Part shown: in pieces, positions 23,701-33,215 of the stretch
Layout of the letters: the number at the start of each line of letters is the position of its first letter
How positions within the stretch are numbered: position 1 is the stretch's first letter
Origin: Styela clava
Taxonomy: Eukaryota; Chordata; Ascidiacea; Stolidobranchia; Styelidae
Length of the DNA: 64,000 nucleotides
NCBI RefSeq assembly: GCF_964204865.1
Contig: NC_135259.1
Location: 4,846,974-4,910,973, forward strand
Direction: 5' to 3'
Notes under the pieces: generated by a model
What the model saw: only the letters and a program-made list of their open reading frames with translations
Told to the model about the DNA's origin: nothing
Databases searched by the model: none
Made by a program: the position numbers and the translations under genes

Positions 23701-23791
23701 AGCAATACTTTGCGCCAATAATATCCAAGAACAGACATTTTTACAAGTTACCAATACTGTTGAAACAAATACAAATGATAGAGATTGGTAA
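14772..23791 (+). CDS. C2H2 zinc-finger protein, 13 exons
   Basis: Coding exons: 14772-14898, 15294-15384, 15886-15963, 16433-16476, 16921-16988, 17284-17363, 17875-18011, 18622-18754, 19986-20180, 20997-21101, 21706-21834, 23330-23381, 23486-23791. They join in frame across every GT/AG boundary to 514 aa. The N-terminal third is acidic and low-complexity. The middle (about 165-310) has irregular Cys/His pairs, such as FCTLCNKPI and CHSCKSKY. Residues about 318-397 hold three regular fingers, CDICGKYF, CKTCGKAF and CDVCGKGF, with a canonical HTGEKPY linker. A basic stretch ([10 protein letters not shown]) and a Gln/Thr-rich tail follow. Probably a nuclear DNA-binding regulator; I do not recognise the orthologue. 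Introns carry several hAT MITEs. A 3' splice site at 14758-14759, 12 nt before the ATG, implies a 5' UTR intron or trans-splicing. Confidence 0.82.
18271..18350. repeat. Half copy of the 46.2-kb palindromic MITE
   Basis: Contains GTCGCACAACCTGAACCCTA and GCGCCATCTTGGTGCGCATA...CTTCAGGAG, matching one arm and the centre of the 102-bp palindrome at 46221-46322. Lies in intron 7 of the zinc-finger gene. Confidence 0.6.
19138..19771. repeat. Intronic element built of TAAGTCCA motifs
   Basis: Bounded by TAGTGTATATCGAC and GTCGATATACTG inverted ends. Inside, about nine copies of TAAGTCCA/TGGACTTA variants occur in both orientations. No coding potential. Probably a MITE; lies in intron 8 of the zinc-finger gene. 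Confidence 0.5.
20339..20561. mobile_element. hAT MITE with 8-bp target duplication
   Basis: 223 bp. Ends CAGTAGTTCTCAAAC and GTTTGAGAGCCACTG. TCTTAGAC is duplicated exactly at 20331-20338 and 20562-20569. Lies in intron 9 of the zinc-finger gene. Confidence 0.88.
21274..21559. mobile_element. hAT MITE, older copy of the 20.3-kb family
   Basis: 286 bp. Ends CAATGGTTCTCAAAC and GTTTGAGAACTCCTG, related to 20339-20561. The 8-bp flanks (CTCTGAAT and CTACAAAT) match at only 5 of 8, so it is an older insertion. Lies in intron 10. Confidence 0.7.
21989..23214. mobile_element. hAT element containing a nested hAT element
   Basis: The outer element starts CAGGGGTGTGCAA and ends TTGCACACCCCTG. GACTATTT is duplicated exactly at 21981-21988 and 23215-23222. 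It holds the second insertion at 22148-23039. Without that insert and its duplication the outer element is about 326 bp, a MITE. Lies in intron 11 of the zinc-finger gene. Confidence 0.9.
22148..23039. mobile_element. Nested hAT-type element
   Basis: 892 bp. Left end TAGGGTGGTCCAA (first base mutated from C), right end TTGAACCACCCTG. TGTTAGGG is duplicated exactly at 22140-22147 and 23040-23047. No transposase frame seen. Confidence 0.85.
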
Positions 23792-24132
23792 CAGCAACAT
23801 CAGTGTATTGTGGTTGATAAAAAGAGGAATCTTTTTGTTCATCAATTTTCATATAGCAACAGAATAGCCTAGGGCCGAGGGATGTTCCCTGGTATAGGTC
23901 CATGATGAGCTGTATATCTTTTTGTTATGGTTTAAATCATATATTATGTTGAGAGACGTTCCTTGACCCTGCGTTGGATTTTATTTATTTTTTGTTCCGT
24001 TCAAATTTCAAGTATTTTCGCTAAGCAGAGTCTGTGTGTTTTTTTTCTTGGATAGGGGGGAATAATTTTACTGAAGGTGTATCACGAGCGTTACGCATTT
24101 GTTGAGTACTGAATGACAAAGTACAGACGGGC
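23792..24132. other. 3' flank of the zinc-finger gene
   Basis: Presumed 3' UTR and intergenic DNA. No further gene recognised before the SINE at 24133. Confidence 0.4.
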
Positions 24133-24469
24133 GCGGCGGTGTGGCTCAACGGGCTAAGCGTTAGGAATACGCTCGCCACCGCACCTCTAACTACTCTGCG
24201 TGGGTTCGCAGGTTCGAATCCCATGCAGGGACGGTTATGTGCGAGAGGATTGCTGGACTCCTCGCCGTCGTTGGGTGGTTCACGTAACCGCTGGTCGGTT
24301 ACGGCTTCCTCCACCACCAAGTCCATGCTTCCGAAAACAAACAATACAGTAAAACTAATCCCATACCCGACTTGGAATGGTAACCGGACGAGAGGCCGTG
24401 GTTCGCCATATGGATAAGCCGTCTTATCGGCTTTCCTCTCCCCCGGGATAAATATGTAAATCCTATCCT
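24133..24469 (+). mobile_element. tRNA-derived SINE, full-length copy
   Basis: 337 bp, nearly identical to the SINE at 3435 from the A-box-like TGGCTCAACGGG to the TAAATCCTATCC tail. The high similarity suggests recent activity of the family. Confidence 0.88.
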
Positions 24470-24587
24470 AATTCATTACAATTTGGCTTGTTTTCTGGAA
24501 TCAATATGCGAATACTTGAGTGGGATTTTTCATATGGTATTTAATATGATAACATGAGGAAAATTTTGAGAAAATCAAGTATTTTAA

Positions 24588-26175
24588 AAGTCAGTCTTGT
24601 TTTGGGTGAGGCGAGCAGTGAGAAACTTGCAAAGATTTCATTTTACGATTAGAACACAAATTGATGAGATCGCAAACGACATTAAACTTCGAGTTTTCGA
24701 AAAAAATCAAGTCATCACCTTTTTCGCAATCAAATGTGATGAGGCTGCTAATTAATGTCAGTCGTTGGGGTATGTCCGTTTTGGAGGATCAACTTCAATT
24801 GAAGGCGACATGCTGCTTTGTAAACCTCCCGAGACGATTTCTGAAGGTGTGTTTAAACTTGTCGCTGCATTTTTTGAAAGAATAAATTAAAATGGGAGAA
24901 GCTTGTGTCTGCACTGATGGTGCGCCGGCAATGCTAGGATTTCGAAGTTAATTTATTGCCAGGATGAAACAAAAAACTTCGACGTTGTTGGATCACACTG
25001 TGCAATCCATCGAGAGGCCTTGGATTCCAAGACTCTATCTACAGCAGGCCTGCCCAACTTTTTTCGTCTCGCGGGCCACTTTCAAGTGACTAAATTCGTT
25101 GCGGGCCGCAAACGTTTATACCAAACATTGATACCAGCTAAGTCCTGATTTCGGTGTAGGTAGGCTACTTTACATAATAAATAAAAGGCAAGTTTATTAA
25201 CATCAAATCAATCAATTTTATTACTGTTTTCTCGTTACTGAGTAGGGCTGGCAGATTATTCGAATATCTAGTCAAATATTAGAATAGCAGTTTACAATTC
25301 GAATATCTGGTAACACGGGGCGTAGACAATGTTTAAATGAGCATAACGTGCACCACTGTTGCGGGAATATCAAGTTTAAGTTGGCCGTTTCGTAAAATTT
25401 GAAACACCAATACAAATATTTAATGAAGTAACATTCCAAAGATTTCTGAGCGAATAGCCTATATATATATATACTAAACGTGACCAATGTGCATTAATGC
25501 CGTTAAGTCAATTTCATCAGAATTATTGACGGATACGCAGTGACGAAATCTTAAACCCAAACATTTGATAAAAAAAAATGCAAACATAAGGGAACCGAGT
25601 CCCAGGACCAGTACCAAAGATATTGTTGACATTTTATTTTACGCTGGCGATAAAGACGATCAAAGCAGACACGTGAAAAAACAATCAGAATGAAATTAAT
25701 TCTCAAATTTAGGCTCCAAATTCTTTCCTATAATTGCGCTCAGCGTATTGTGATCGCACAATAACGTTCGAGTTCGTCGAACAGAACGCTCAGTTCTGCG
25801 AGAAATAAAAAAAAGAACTGACGTCGATGTCCACCAGGGCGCAAGACTTGACACATACGTAATAATAAGAACCGGCATTTGAATGTAGATAGATGGCAGG
25901 AATAATCACACCAAAATCAGAAACGTACTTAACCCTATATATTTATATATATATAACATGGTAAAAACATAAAAAGTCTGCTTACAAACTTTATAGGGCG
26001 GGCCGCAAAAAAGTTGGCATGCGACAGCCGCATCTACAGCGATGAAAGATAAGCTTGCGATAACAACACGGACGGTCAACTTCATTAAACAAGTGCTGCC
26101 AAAACAATAGTGTTTGCCAAGTTCTGTAAGGAGATGGATTGTAATAACGAAAAGCAGCTGTCCCATTTATTTTGG
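24588..26175 (+). pseudogene. hAT transposase pseudogene split by a hAT insertion
   Basis: Translation in shifting frames gives the hAT segments VLGEASSEKLAKIS, CVCTDGAPAMLG and SHCAIHREALDSKTL. After the insertion at 25045-26031 it continues with MKDKLAITTRTVNFIK and VFAKFCKEMDCNNEKQL. These match the GTF2IRD2/ZBED5-like class of hAT transposases. Stops occur at about 24645 and frameshifts before and after CTDGAPAM. It is non-functional. Confidence 0.75.
25045..26031. mobile_element. hAT element inserted in the transposase pseudogene
   Basis: 987 bp. The left end is CAGGCCTGCCCAACTTTTTT. The right end, with GGCCGCAAAAAAGTTGGCAT, is degenerate in its last bases. ATCTACAG flanks it on both sides (25037-25044 and 26032-26039), and the interrupted pseudogene reads on across it. 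It contains the ATTCGAATA block shared with 1466-1530. Confidence 0.8.
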
Positions 26176-27339
26176 CACTAGTCCAGCGGATAAGAGGTAA
26201 AATCATGCACTATTAAATGCAAGCATGAAACTTGGCACACATGTACAGTAGCATCCCCTGATCAATTTTGGATATGGTGCCATCCAAGAAAATACCCCGT
26301 TGCCATGGAAACGAGGCATCCATCCGTATTGCTATCCAAGGGCAAGAAACATTACTTTAGGAAAGGATACTTCCAAGATAAGTAAACCGATGTGTATTTA
26401 AGAAGTGAAGAATATGATCAGGAGTGCATTTTGACAATTGCCTTTGATAACAGAATACCTGGTTACCATGGAAACGAGGTGTCGCTATCGACCAATCACG
26501 ATTATTAGTCGCACAACCTGAACCCTAACCGGAACACAAATACTACTTTCATGTTGTGCGCCACCTTGGTGCAATAACAAAATAATAACAAAACAATCCA
26601 TATGTACACTTCGTTTCCAATATTTGATTGAAGTCCGACTGATTTAAGTACCACTAAGGCAGGGTGGGCAAAATACAGCCCGCGGGCAGGATTCAGCTCG
26701 CCGAAGTATTTCATCCTGCCTGTAGAATTTACGACTACAATATATATAGTTTTTGCAAAAACCCATTTTTTCAGGCATAAAAACGGTCCTCGCCGGGTAG
26801 ACTTATTCTCCGGAAATACGGTATTTTATATTTTCACCAGCTTTAAGTGGCTATGAGTTTGAAAATGTACCATTGGCAATGGCAGTTGTTGAGCACAAAA
26901 GGAATTAAATTTTAAAGTGAATGTAGCTTAATTTGTGATTCATGACAATAACATGATTACTCCCCGCTCGTGTCGAACACAATAGGAATTGCTCCAAAAC
27001 AAAGCCAAGTTTGTAACAAGCGAGGGGAAATCAGTATTCCATAAACAAAGGATTTACAATTGATTATGAAAATTTATTGCTAGTTCGGTGCAGTCGATGC
27101 GTGAAAACACGGTAATTTTTCCAAGCGTAGTTTGGCTAGGATATCATGTTAATCAACTATAATATGCATGTACATAGAAAGTATGTCCATTAAATAGTAG
27201 GAATGGGGGAGCTCCAGAAGTATGTGCACCAAGGTGGCGCGCAACATGAACGTAGTATTTGTTTCGGTTAGCGCTCAGGTTGTGCAACTAATAATCGGGT
27301 TTGGTCGATAACGATACCTCGTTTTTCATGGTAACCAGG

Positions 27340-30269
27340 CAGTGGCGGCGCAAGGTCATTTTGACAACCGGGGCAAGCTACTGCGGGCAAGTCACTCCCA
27401 TCTACGGGGACAGGATGAGCGCTGTAGGTTCTCCCATCATTTTATGAGTATAAAAACCATTCCATCGGTAACAACCAATCGGCAAAAGCGACAATTTTTA
27501 ACGATAAGAAAGTGTCTTTAAAACCGGTCCAAGTCAAGGGATTAATAAATATAGACATAGTTTATTTTGAAACCTCTTTCAAAAGGAAAGGCAATATTTA
27601 CCCAGATAAATACAATGACATATTAACAGAAACTTCGGGAAAGCAGACAAAACCTAAAATAAGGTTTAAAACGTTACTATGAAGAAAGGAAAGTTAATGC
27701 AAAGATAAGGACATGCGTCGCTCACTCATAGATATATATGCTGCTAGACTTCTACTGCTTGAACATATATGCAACACGCCGCGGTTTCTTGGAAGCAAAA
27801 TGCTCAATAACGCGCTGATTAAAGTCATGCATCCCAGAAATAACGTCTCTGTGAATGGATAAAACAGCCAAGGAATTTAATCTATCTTGCTTCATTGTGT
27901 TTCTGAGATACGTTTTAATACGCTTCAGCGTGCTGAATGTTCGCTCTGCGTCGGCGGAAGAAATAGGCGTCGTCAAAATGATGTCCAGAAATTTTGCAGA
28001 TGCCGCAAAGGTAGTTACTAGAGTGTTATATATGGGGAACCCATAGAGCGCGCAAGTTGATGTGATGTTCAAAAAAGTTTGATTGGTGTATATACATTGC
28101 AATTCATTTTCCAATTTACCCACGTTTATCATGGGATAAAATTTGGAGACAGTAGCCAACAAATGGATGGGAAATTGACGTGCAAATTTTGAAAAAATTT
28201 TGTGGTTCATCAAAGAGAACGCGGCAAGGTGTTCAGTGCGCAGACGATCGCCTATTTGATTCACCAGAATGTCACAGCATTCCTTTGCAGACAAAATCAA
28301 ACGCTGCGTTGTTTGCCCGCGGCGTAAAGAAGCACTCCATGTGTCGTCGTATTTTATTGTTTCCCGGATACGAGATACAGCATCGCAGAAGTCTGAAATA
28401 CACGACTGCACAGACGCTCCATCCATTAGCCTTGACTGCAATGCGCCGTATAATACATCCACGTGATAGAATATTGTGGAGAAAAAAGCGAGAAAAAATG
28501 AAAACTCACCATCTTCTAGCAGACGCTTTAGACCTGCCGCCTCCCTCACAGAACGTTCGTCCCAAACCGGAGAGCTCTGAATGCCATTGAAACACTCAAT
28601 GAGCTCAGACCTAAACGCCGTGCACCGCGCGTGATTGGAAGTTCCAACGTGTTGGTGCACAAGCTGGGAGACGGCGGCTACATATCTGGCGAAGGAGGTC
28701 AGAGCGCTTCGGCGAAACGGAAAAAAATGAAGAAAACCCCGAAACATTTGCAAAAAATATACGGACGAGAGGGGTATCAAGACTCATATTTTTAATAACG
28801 AGGTTAAATTGGTGTGCATAACAACGTAAAAAAGTTTGTCATAAGTTTGAGCTATCAATTTTGACCTCGCGTTGTAAGGCTGTAACACTTCTTTCAGTAC
28901 AGCTGATATCCCGCAAGCCGTGCGATCAACGATTGGTACAAAGCTGTGAAATCTCTCGGTAGGTTTACCATCTTTCACAAACCGAAAAATCACAGCCAGT
29001 TGGGAAACGCACGTGATGTCAGTTGTCTCGTCAGACTGAATCGAAAGGAACTGGCAATTCTCAATTTCCAGAGCCAAATGTTGTAAATAAATTTTATACA
29101 TTGAGTCGAGCAAATCATTTTGTATATCCTTAGATGTCCCTTTCGAAACAGTTGCGGCATCAAGATGATCTCTCAATACTGTATCTAGGGATGCGGTGTA
29201 TTCCACCATATCCAAAAATACCCTTCTATTAGAAGAGCCAGCCTGTTCATCGTGCCCACGGAGGGACAGCTCGTGACAACCAATGAACTTCAAAACATCT
29301 ATCAATCGACCGAGAATATGGTTGGTTGTGCCGACGAATAGAAACCGCGCGTCCTTCATCCAACTGTGCTGCAATATTAACATTTCCGAATGTTCCGTAT
29401 TTTACTGCATTGTCCAGATGCTCCATAGAAGATTGATGATCCCTGGCACGCTCGGAAAGATGTTTAAGATCTCTAAAACCAAATTTACACCAACGTGAGT
29501 CACGGGCGGTAGCAAAAAGTAGGCAATAAAAATAAAAAAAGTGCATTTTTGTCCTCGCTTTAACACAACCATTCGTGTTTTTTATACCAAGTTTCTGCGC
29601 AGAATGTACGCCGACGCTTTCCTCCGTCATGGGATTGTTCCAGTGAACAATTTTTTGGTTGATAAGGCCCAAGACGTTGTACCTCTAATTTTTGTTCCAG
29701 CGGCAGCTGCGAAAACGGAGTGCGAAGTAGTGCATCAACCCCATTCATTATGAAGTCTAAGGCTAAGAAATGCGAAGCCGGAAAGAAGTGAGGAGCTCAA
29801 AAGGAATGTGGAAAATCGAAAGCAAATGGACTAAAGGTCTCTAACTGATTCAAATAGCGAAACAAGCGACAAAAACGAAGGCGAGGAAACTATCAACTCT
29901 TCAAGCAACCAACGAACGAGAAGGAATGCGTGAATATGTCAACACGTTGTTGTAAGAGACGTCGGCATTGTGTCGTCATAGTTTCGGGGCTAGCCCCGAT
30001 GATTTAGTAAAAGAAACAGAAAACAAACGCGGCGAGTGGAAGATAAAAGAGAGAATACGATATACAATGAGCAACCGGGGCAAAATCGGCGTCGCCCCGT
30101 CGACGTTCGGCGAAGGCTTTGCGAGCGAAAAATGAACCATGTCGGGAGAATATGGCTAGTGTAGACAGTCTGTGCAAGCGATATTGAGGTATTTTTCGAA
30201 TATTTTTTATTATACCGAAAAAACAACCGGGGCATTGCCCCGGTTGGCCCTATTGACGCGCCGCCACTG
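27340..30269 (-). mobile_element. hAT transposon with 8-bp target duplication
   Basis: 2930 bp. It has 12-bp perfect terminal inverted repeats CAGTGGCGGCGC, and a subterminal CAACCGGGGCAA is repeated inside both ends. TAACCAGG is duplicated exactly at 27332-27339 and 30270-30277. It encodes a broken transposase on the minus strand. The length and complete ends indicate a formerly autonomous copy. Confidence 0.93.
27752..29672 (-). pseudogene. hAT transposase (ZMYM1/DUF4371-like), disrupted
   Basis: Three overlapping frames make up one former protein. At 29672-29250 lies an N-terminal zinc-finger-like region ending in SRWCKFGFRDLKHL. At 29383-28784 is the central part, with LSIQSDETTDITCVSQLAV and a truncated LIAQTYD. 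At 28780-27752 is the C-terminal part, with the hAT dimerisation block ISSADAERTFSTLKRIK. Near 28800-28850 the conserved CYAHQFNLVIKNM lies in a different frame from the upstream segment, and about 30 expected residues after LIAQTYD are missing. The copy is therefore inactive through deletion and frameshift. Termini and target duplication are intact, so it could still be mobilised in trans. Confidence 0.85.
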
Positions 30270-30528
30270 TAACCAGGTATTCTGTTATCAAGGGCAATTG
30301 TCAAAATGCCCTTTTTATCATATTCCTTACTTCTTAAATATACATCGGTTTACTTATCTTGGAAATATCATTTCCTAAAGTAATGTTTCTTGCCCTTGTA
30401 CAGCAATACGGATGATGCCTCGTTTCGATGGCAACGAGATATTTTTTTGGATGGCATCATATCCAAAACAAGAGAGCTATGCTCAAATATATGGACACGT
30501 AGAGTCACATAATTTTGATGACGTCATA

Positions 30529-31712
30529 GCGAAAAAAAAAGTAATAGCCTTCTGGAGAAAATTTTTATCTTTAACCACTAAAAATTTCAAAGCAATTGGT
30601 CCAGTATTCGAAGAGAAAAGCGACTTTTTAAAAACGTGTCAAGCGGTACTGAGTTAGCAGTCAGGCAGCATCTTACCTGTACACTGTAGGCCATATACGG
30701 TAATTGATCACAGAACAGTTGTTCCCTTGCAAATTTTATGTTGCTTACACTTTAGGACAGATAATTGATCACAGAACAATTCTTCCCTTTCAAATTTCAT
30801 GTTGTTTCCAGTAGACTCTCATCAAAATAAACAAATATAGTAGGCTACAAGTGCTACAACGCTTGCATTACTGCACTGGTAGGACCGTGAAAGAATAAGT
30901 TACGGTAATTTCATTGTGGTAAGACACCGGTACCGGCACCAGTACCAGTATCGTACTTACGTACTGAGCTACCAGTACCGGTTAGCAGTCAGCCAGCATC
31001 TTACCTGTACACTGTAGGCAATATACGGTACGGTAATTGATCACAGAACAGTTGTTCCCTTGCAAATTTTATGTTGTTTACACTTTAGGACAGATAATTG
31101 ATCACAGAACAATTCTTCCCTTTCAAATTTTATGTTGTTTCCAGTAGACTCTCATCAAAATGAACAAATATAGTAGGCTACAAGTGCTACAACGCTTGCA
31201 TTACTGCACTGGTAGGACCGTGAAAGAATAAGTTACGATAATTTCATTGTGGTAAGACACCGGTACCGGCACCAGTACCAGTATCGTACTTACGTACTGA
31301 GCTACCAGTACCGGTACCGAACCTGTAGGTCTGATATTCCGTTCCTCATACGATAGGCTATAAAACTTGCATTGCAGCATTAGTAATACCGCGGAAGGAA
31401 TAAGTCAATTTCACTGCGTTACGGTACCGGTATGGCAACTTACCAGTACCGACCTACAGTAGCTGTAGTACTGAGCAAGACAATCGATCGCGAAACCGAT
31501 TGAAATAAGTGTAAAACAGTGTTCCCATGAGTAAAAATAAATACCGCGAAATTTTGTATGAAATATCATATCTCATAGGATTCATATAAAATTTAAGAAT
31601 AAACAAAAGTAATAGCCTTCTAGCGAAAAAATTAATCTTTAACCACTGAAAATTTCAAAGCAATTGGTCCAGTATTCGAAGAGAAAAGCGACTTTTTAAA
31701 AACGTGTCAAAG
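30529..31712. repeat. Direct repeats flanking a 328-bp tandem duplication
   Basis: A segment of about 110 bp (AGTAATAGCCTTCT...AAACGTGTCAA) occurs at 30529-30642 and 31601-31712. Between them a 328-bp unit starting TTAGCAGTCAG is repeated in tandem (30654-30981 and 30982-31314) with few differences. Many GGTACCGGTACC-like motifs are present. No coding potential. Confidence 0.75.
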
Positions 31713-31714
31713 AA

Positions 31715-31737
31715 CAAGAACAACAACAACAACAACA
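31715..31737. repeat. (AAC)n microsatellite
   Basis: Short run of ACAACAACAACAAC next to the direct repeat. Confidence 0.8.
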
Positions 31738-31931
31738 TAATATTGAAACGATCGTTATGTCCACTACGTGTCCAATAATCAGAAGATGCTACTGTACATG
31801 TGTGCCAAGTTTCATGCTTGCATCCAAAAGTGCACAATTCTATCATATTTGAGGTCTTATCCGCTGGATTACACATACAATTCGTAATTAACAACTCAAG
31901 TGTAAACAAAGGATTTCTACATATGTCATTA

Positions 31932-32305
31932 CTTATCGATCTTAAGATCGGTAAGTATATTGATAGGTATTTGTATGTATGTCTGTCTGTCTGTCTGTGT
32001 GTCTGTGTGTGTGTCTGTTAGATGCACGCGATATCTCACGAAAGCGAGATTGAATCTGCTCCAGATTTTGCATGTGCATTCATCTTATCTCGGACCAGAA
32101 GCCTATTGATTTTGGACGAATTATGTCGTATATTTAGCGAGTTATCAATCAATTATTGATATAGTGATCTAGATTTTTGTAAAGCGAGAGAATTTTGAAA
32201 CCCGCCGAGTGTGTGTGTGCGATGCGCAGTGCGCAAGTTACAAAAGCGGATGAATCGAAACTGCAGTTTCTGTTTTGGGGGATCCCCTAACTATCGATCG
32301 ATAAG
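31932..32305 (+). mobile_element. MITE-like element with GTCT microsatellite
   Basis: Bounded by CTTATCGATC and GATCGATAAG inverted ends. A (GTCT)n/(GT)n tract lies at 31977-32020. A divergent copy is on the minus strand at 966-1165. Non-coding. Confidence 0.6.
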
Positions 32306-32813
32306 TCTTCGGTTTCCAACCGATATTCTCGTTTACTAATTGTTTACTATTGTGGTACCTAATCTTTATTTGTCTTGGTCCCACCCAACGTTGGTTTTTG
32401 GCAAGTTCACGTCTCGAACAAATCTTTACGTGCTTCGTAAGATTTATTGTAAAAACACATCAAAATGCGATTTATACCCCATTCCCATCCTTTCACACCG
32501 GAACCTGGAACATGAACGTACCATAAACTGACTATTGCACATATCGTCGTTGTGCCGTATCTCTTTGTCTTGTGTATTGTACTAGAGGTCCTATATTTCA
32601 TGTCTGTCGTCCTACGTTAACACAGCCGTCCCAAGCTGCAGTTATACTTGGGGTGCATGTCGCACATCCGTGTCTTATGCCAGTAAGGTCTTATACATGT
32701 ATCCCGTTTCTGTTATGTCGTATAATTATTATGCAGTTACTGTTACATTTTTGAGGCAAATAAACATACATACATACAAAAGTTCGGTGGTTATCGAAAC
32801 AAAACATATTAGC
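32306..32813. other. Unassigned stretch
   Basis: No gene recognised. AATAAACATACATACATACA at 32759-32778 may be a retroposon tail. Confidence 0.35.
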
Positions 32814-33215
32814 ACGTGTGTATGAAATGAGGAATGAGCTTCAAGAAACTCTCCATTTTTCATTCAGATCAGATTAATTTGTGCTGGTCATGGCTTACAT
32901 TGTGGATATATTTCAATCTTTTAATAAATTGAATCTCCCTTTACAAGATAAAGAAACTGACTCGCATAACCTACGATAATACGATTCCATTCGTGCTTTC
33001 GGAGCGAAGCTAGAATTATGTTACCGCCGAGCTCAAAAAGGAAACGCGGCTTCATTTTCCAATCCAGGCACTACCCTTGACAATAAACAAATCAAACTGG
33101 ATGGCGATCTCAAGAGCGATATTGTATCCCACCTTCGACTTTTAAAACAATTTACCCACTATTTTCCAAACTTGCTAATTTACCAGTTCAAGCAGTGGAG
33201 TAATCCAACTATATT
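32814..33215 (+). pseudogene. hAT transposase fragment
   Basis: Translates with two stops as RVYEMRNELQETL, YIVDIFQSFNKLNLPLQDK, IRAFGAKLELCYRRAQKGN and DIVSHLRLLKQFTHYFPN. These are the central segments of GTF2IRD2/ZBED5-like hAT transposases. Both ends of the protein are absent. Confidence 0.65.

Larger units (their letters stand above)
26164..31885. repeat. Large imperfect inverted repeat
   Basis: The left arm, 26164-26600, matches the reverse complement of pieces at 27216-27339, 30278-30480 and 31785-31885, at roughly 90 percent by eye. The right arm is interrupted by the hAT transposon (27340-30269) and by about 1.3 kb of repeated DNA (30500-31780). The centre, 26601-27215, is unassigned apart from a hAT-like GC-rich end near 26659. 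The arms contain the GCACAACCTGAACCCTAACC family also found at 18.3 and 46.2 kb. Confidence 0.7.

Noticed and set aside
28180-28590. 136-codon plus-strand frame
   Set aside because: Antisense shadow of the hAT transposase pseudogene.
30900-31450. GGTACC-rich palindromes as a regulatory element
   Set aside because: They are part of the tandem duplication and resemble low-complexity decay products. No specific binding site could be named.
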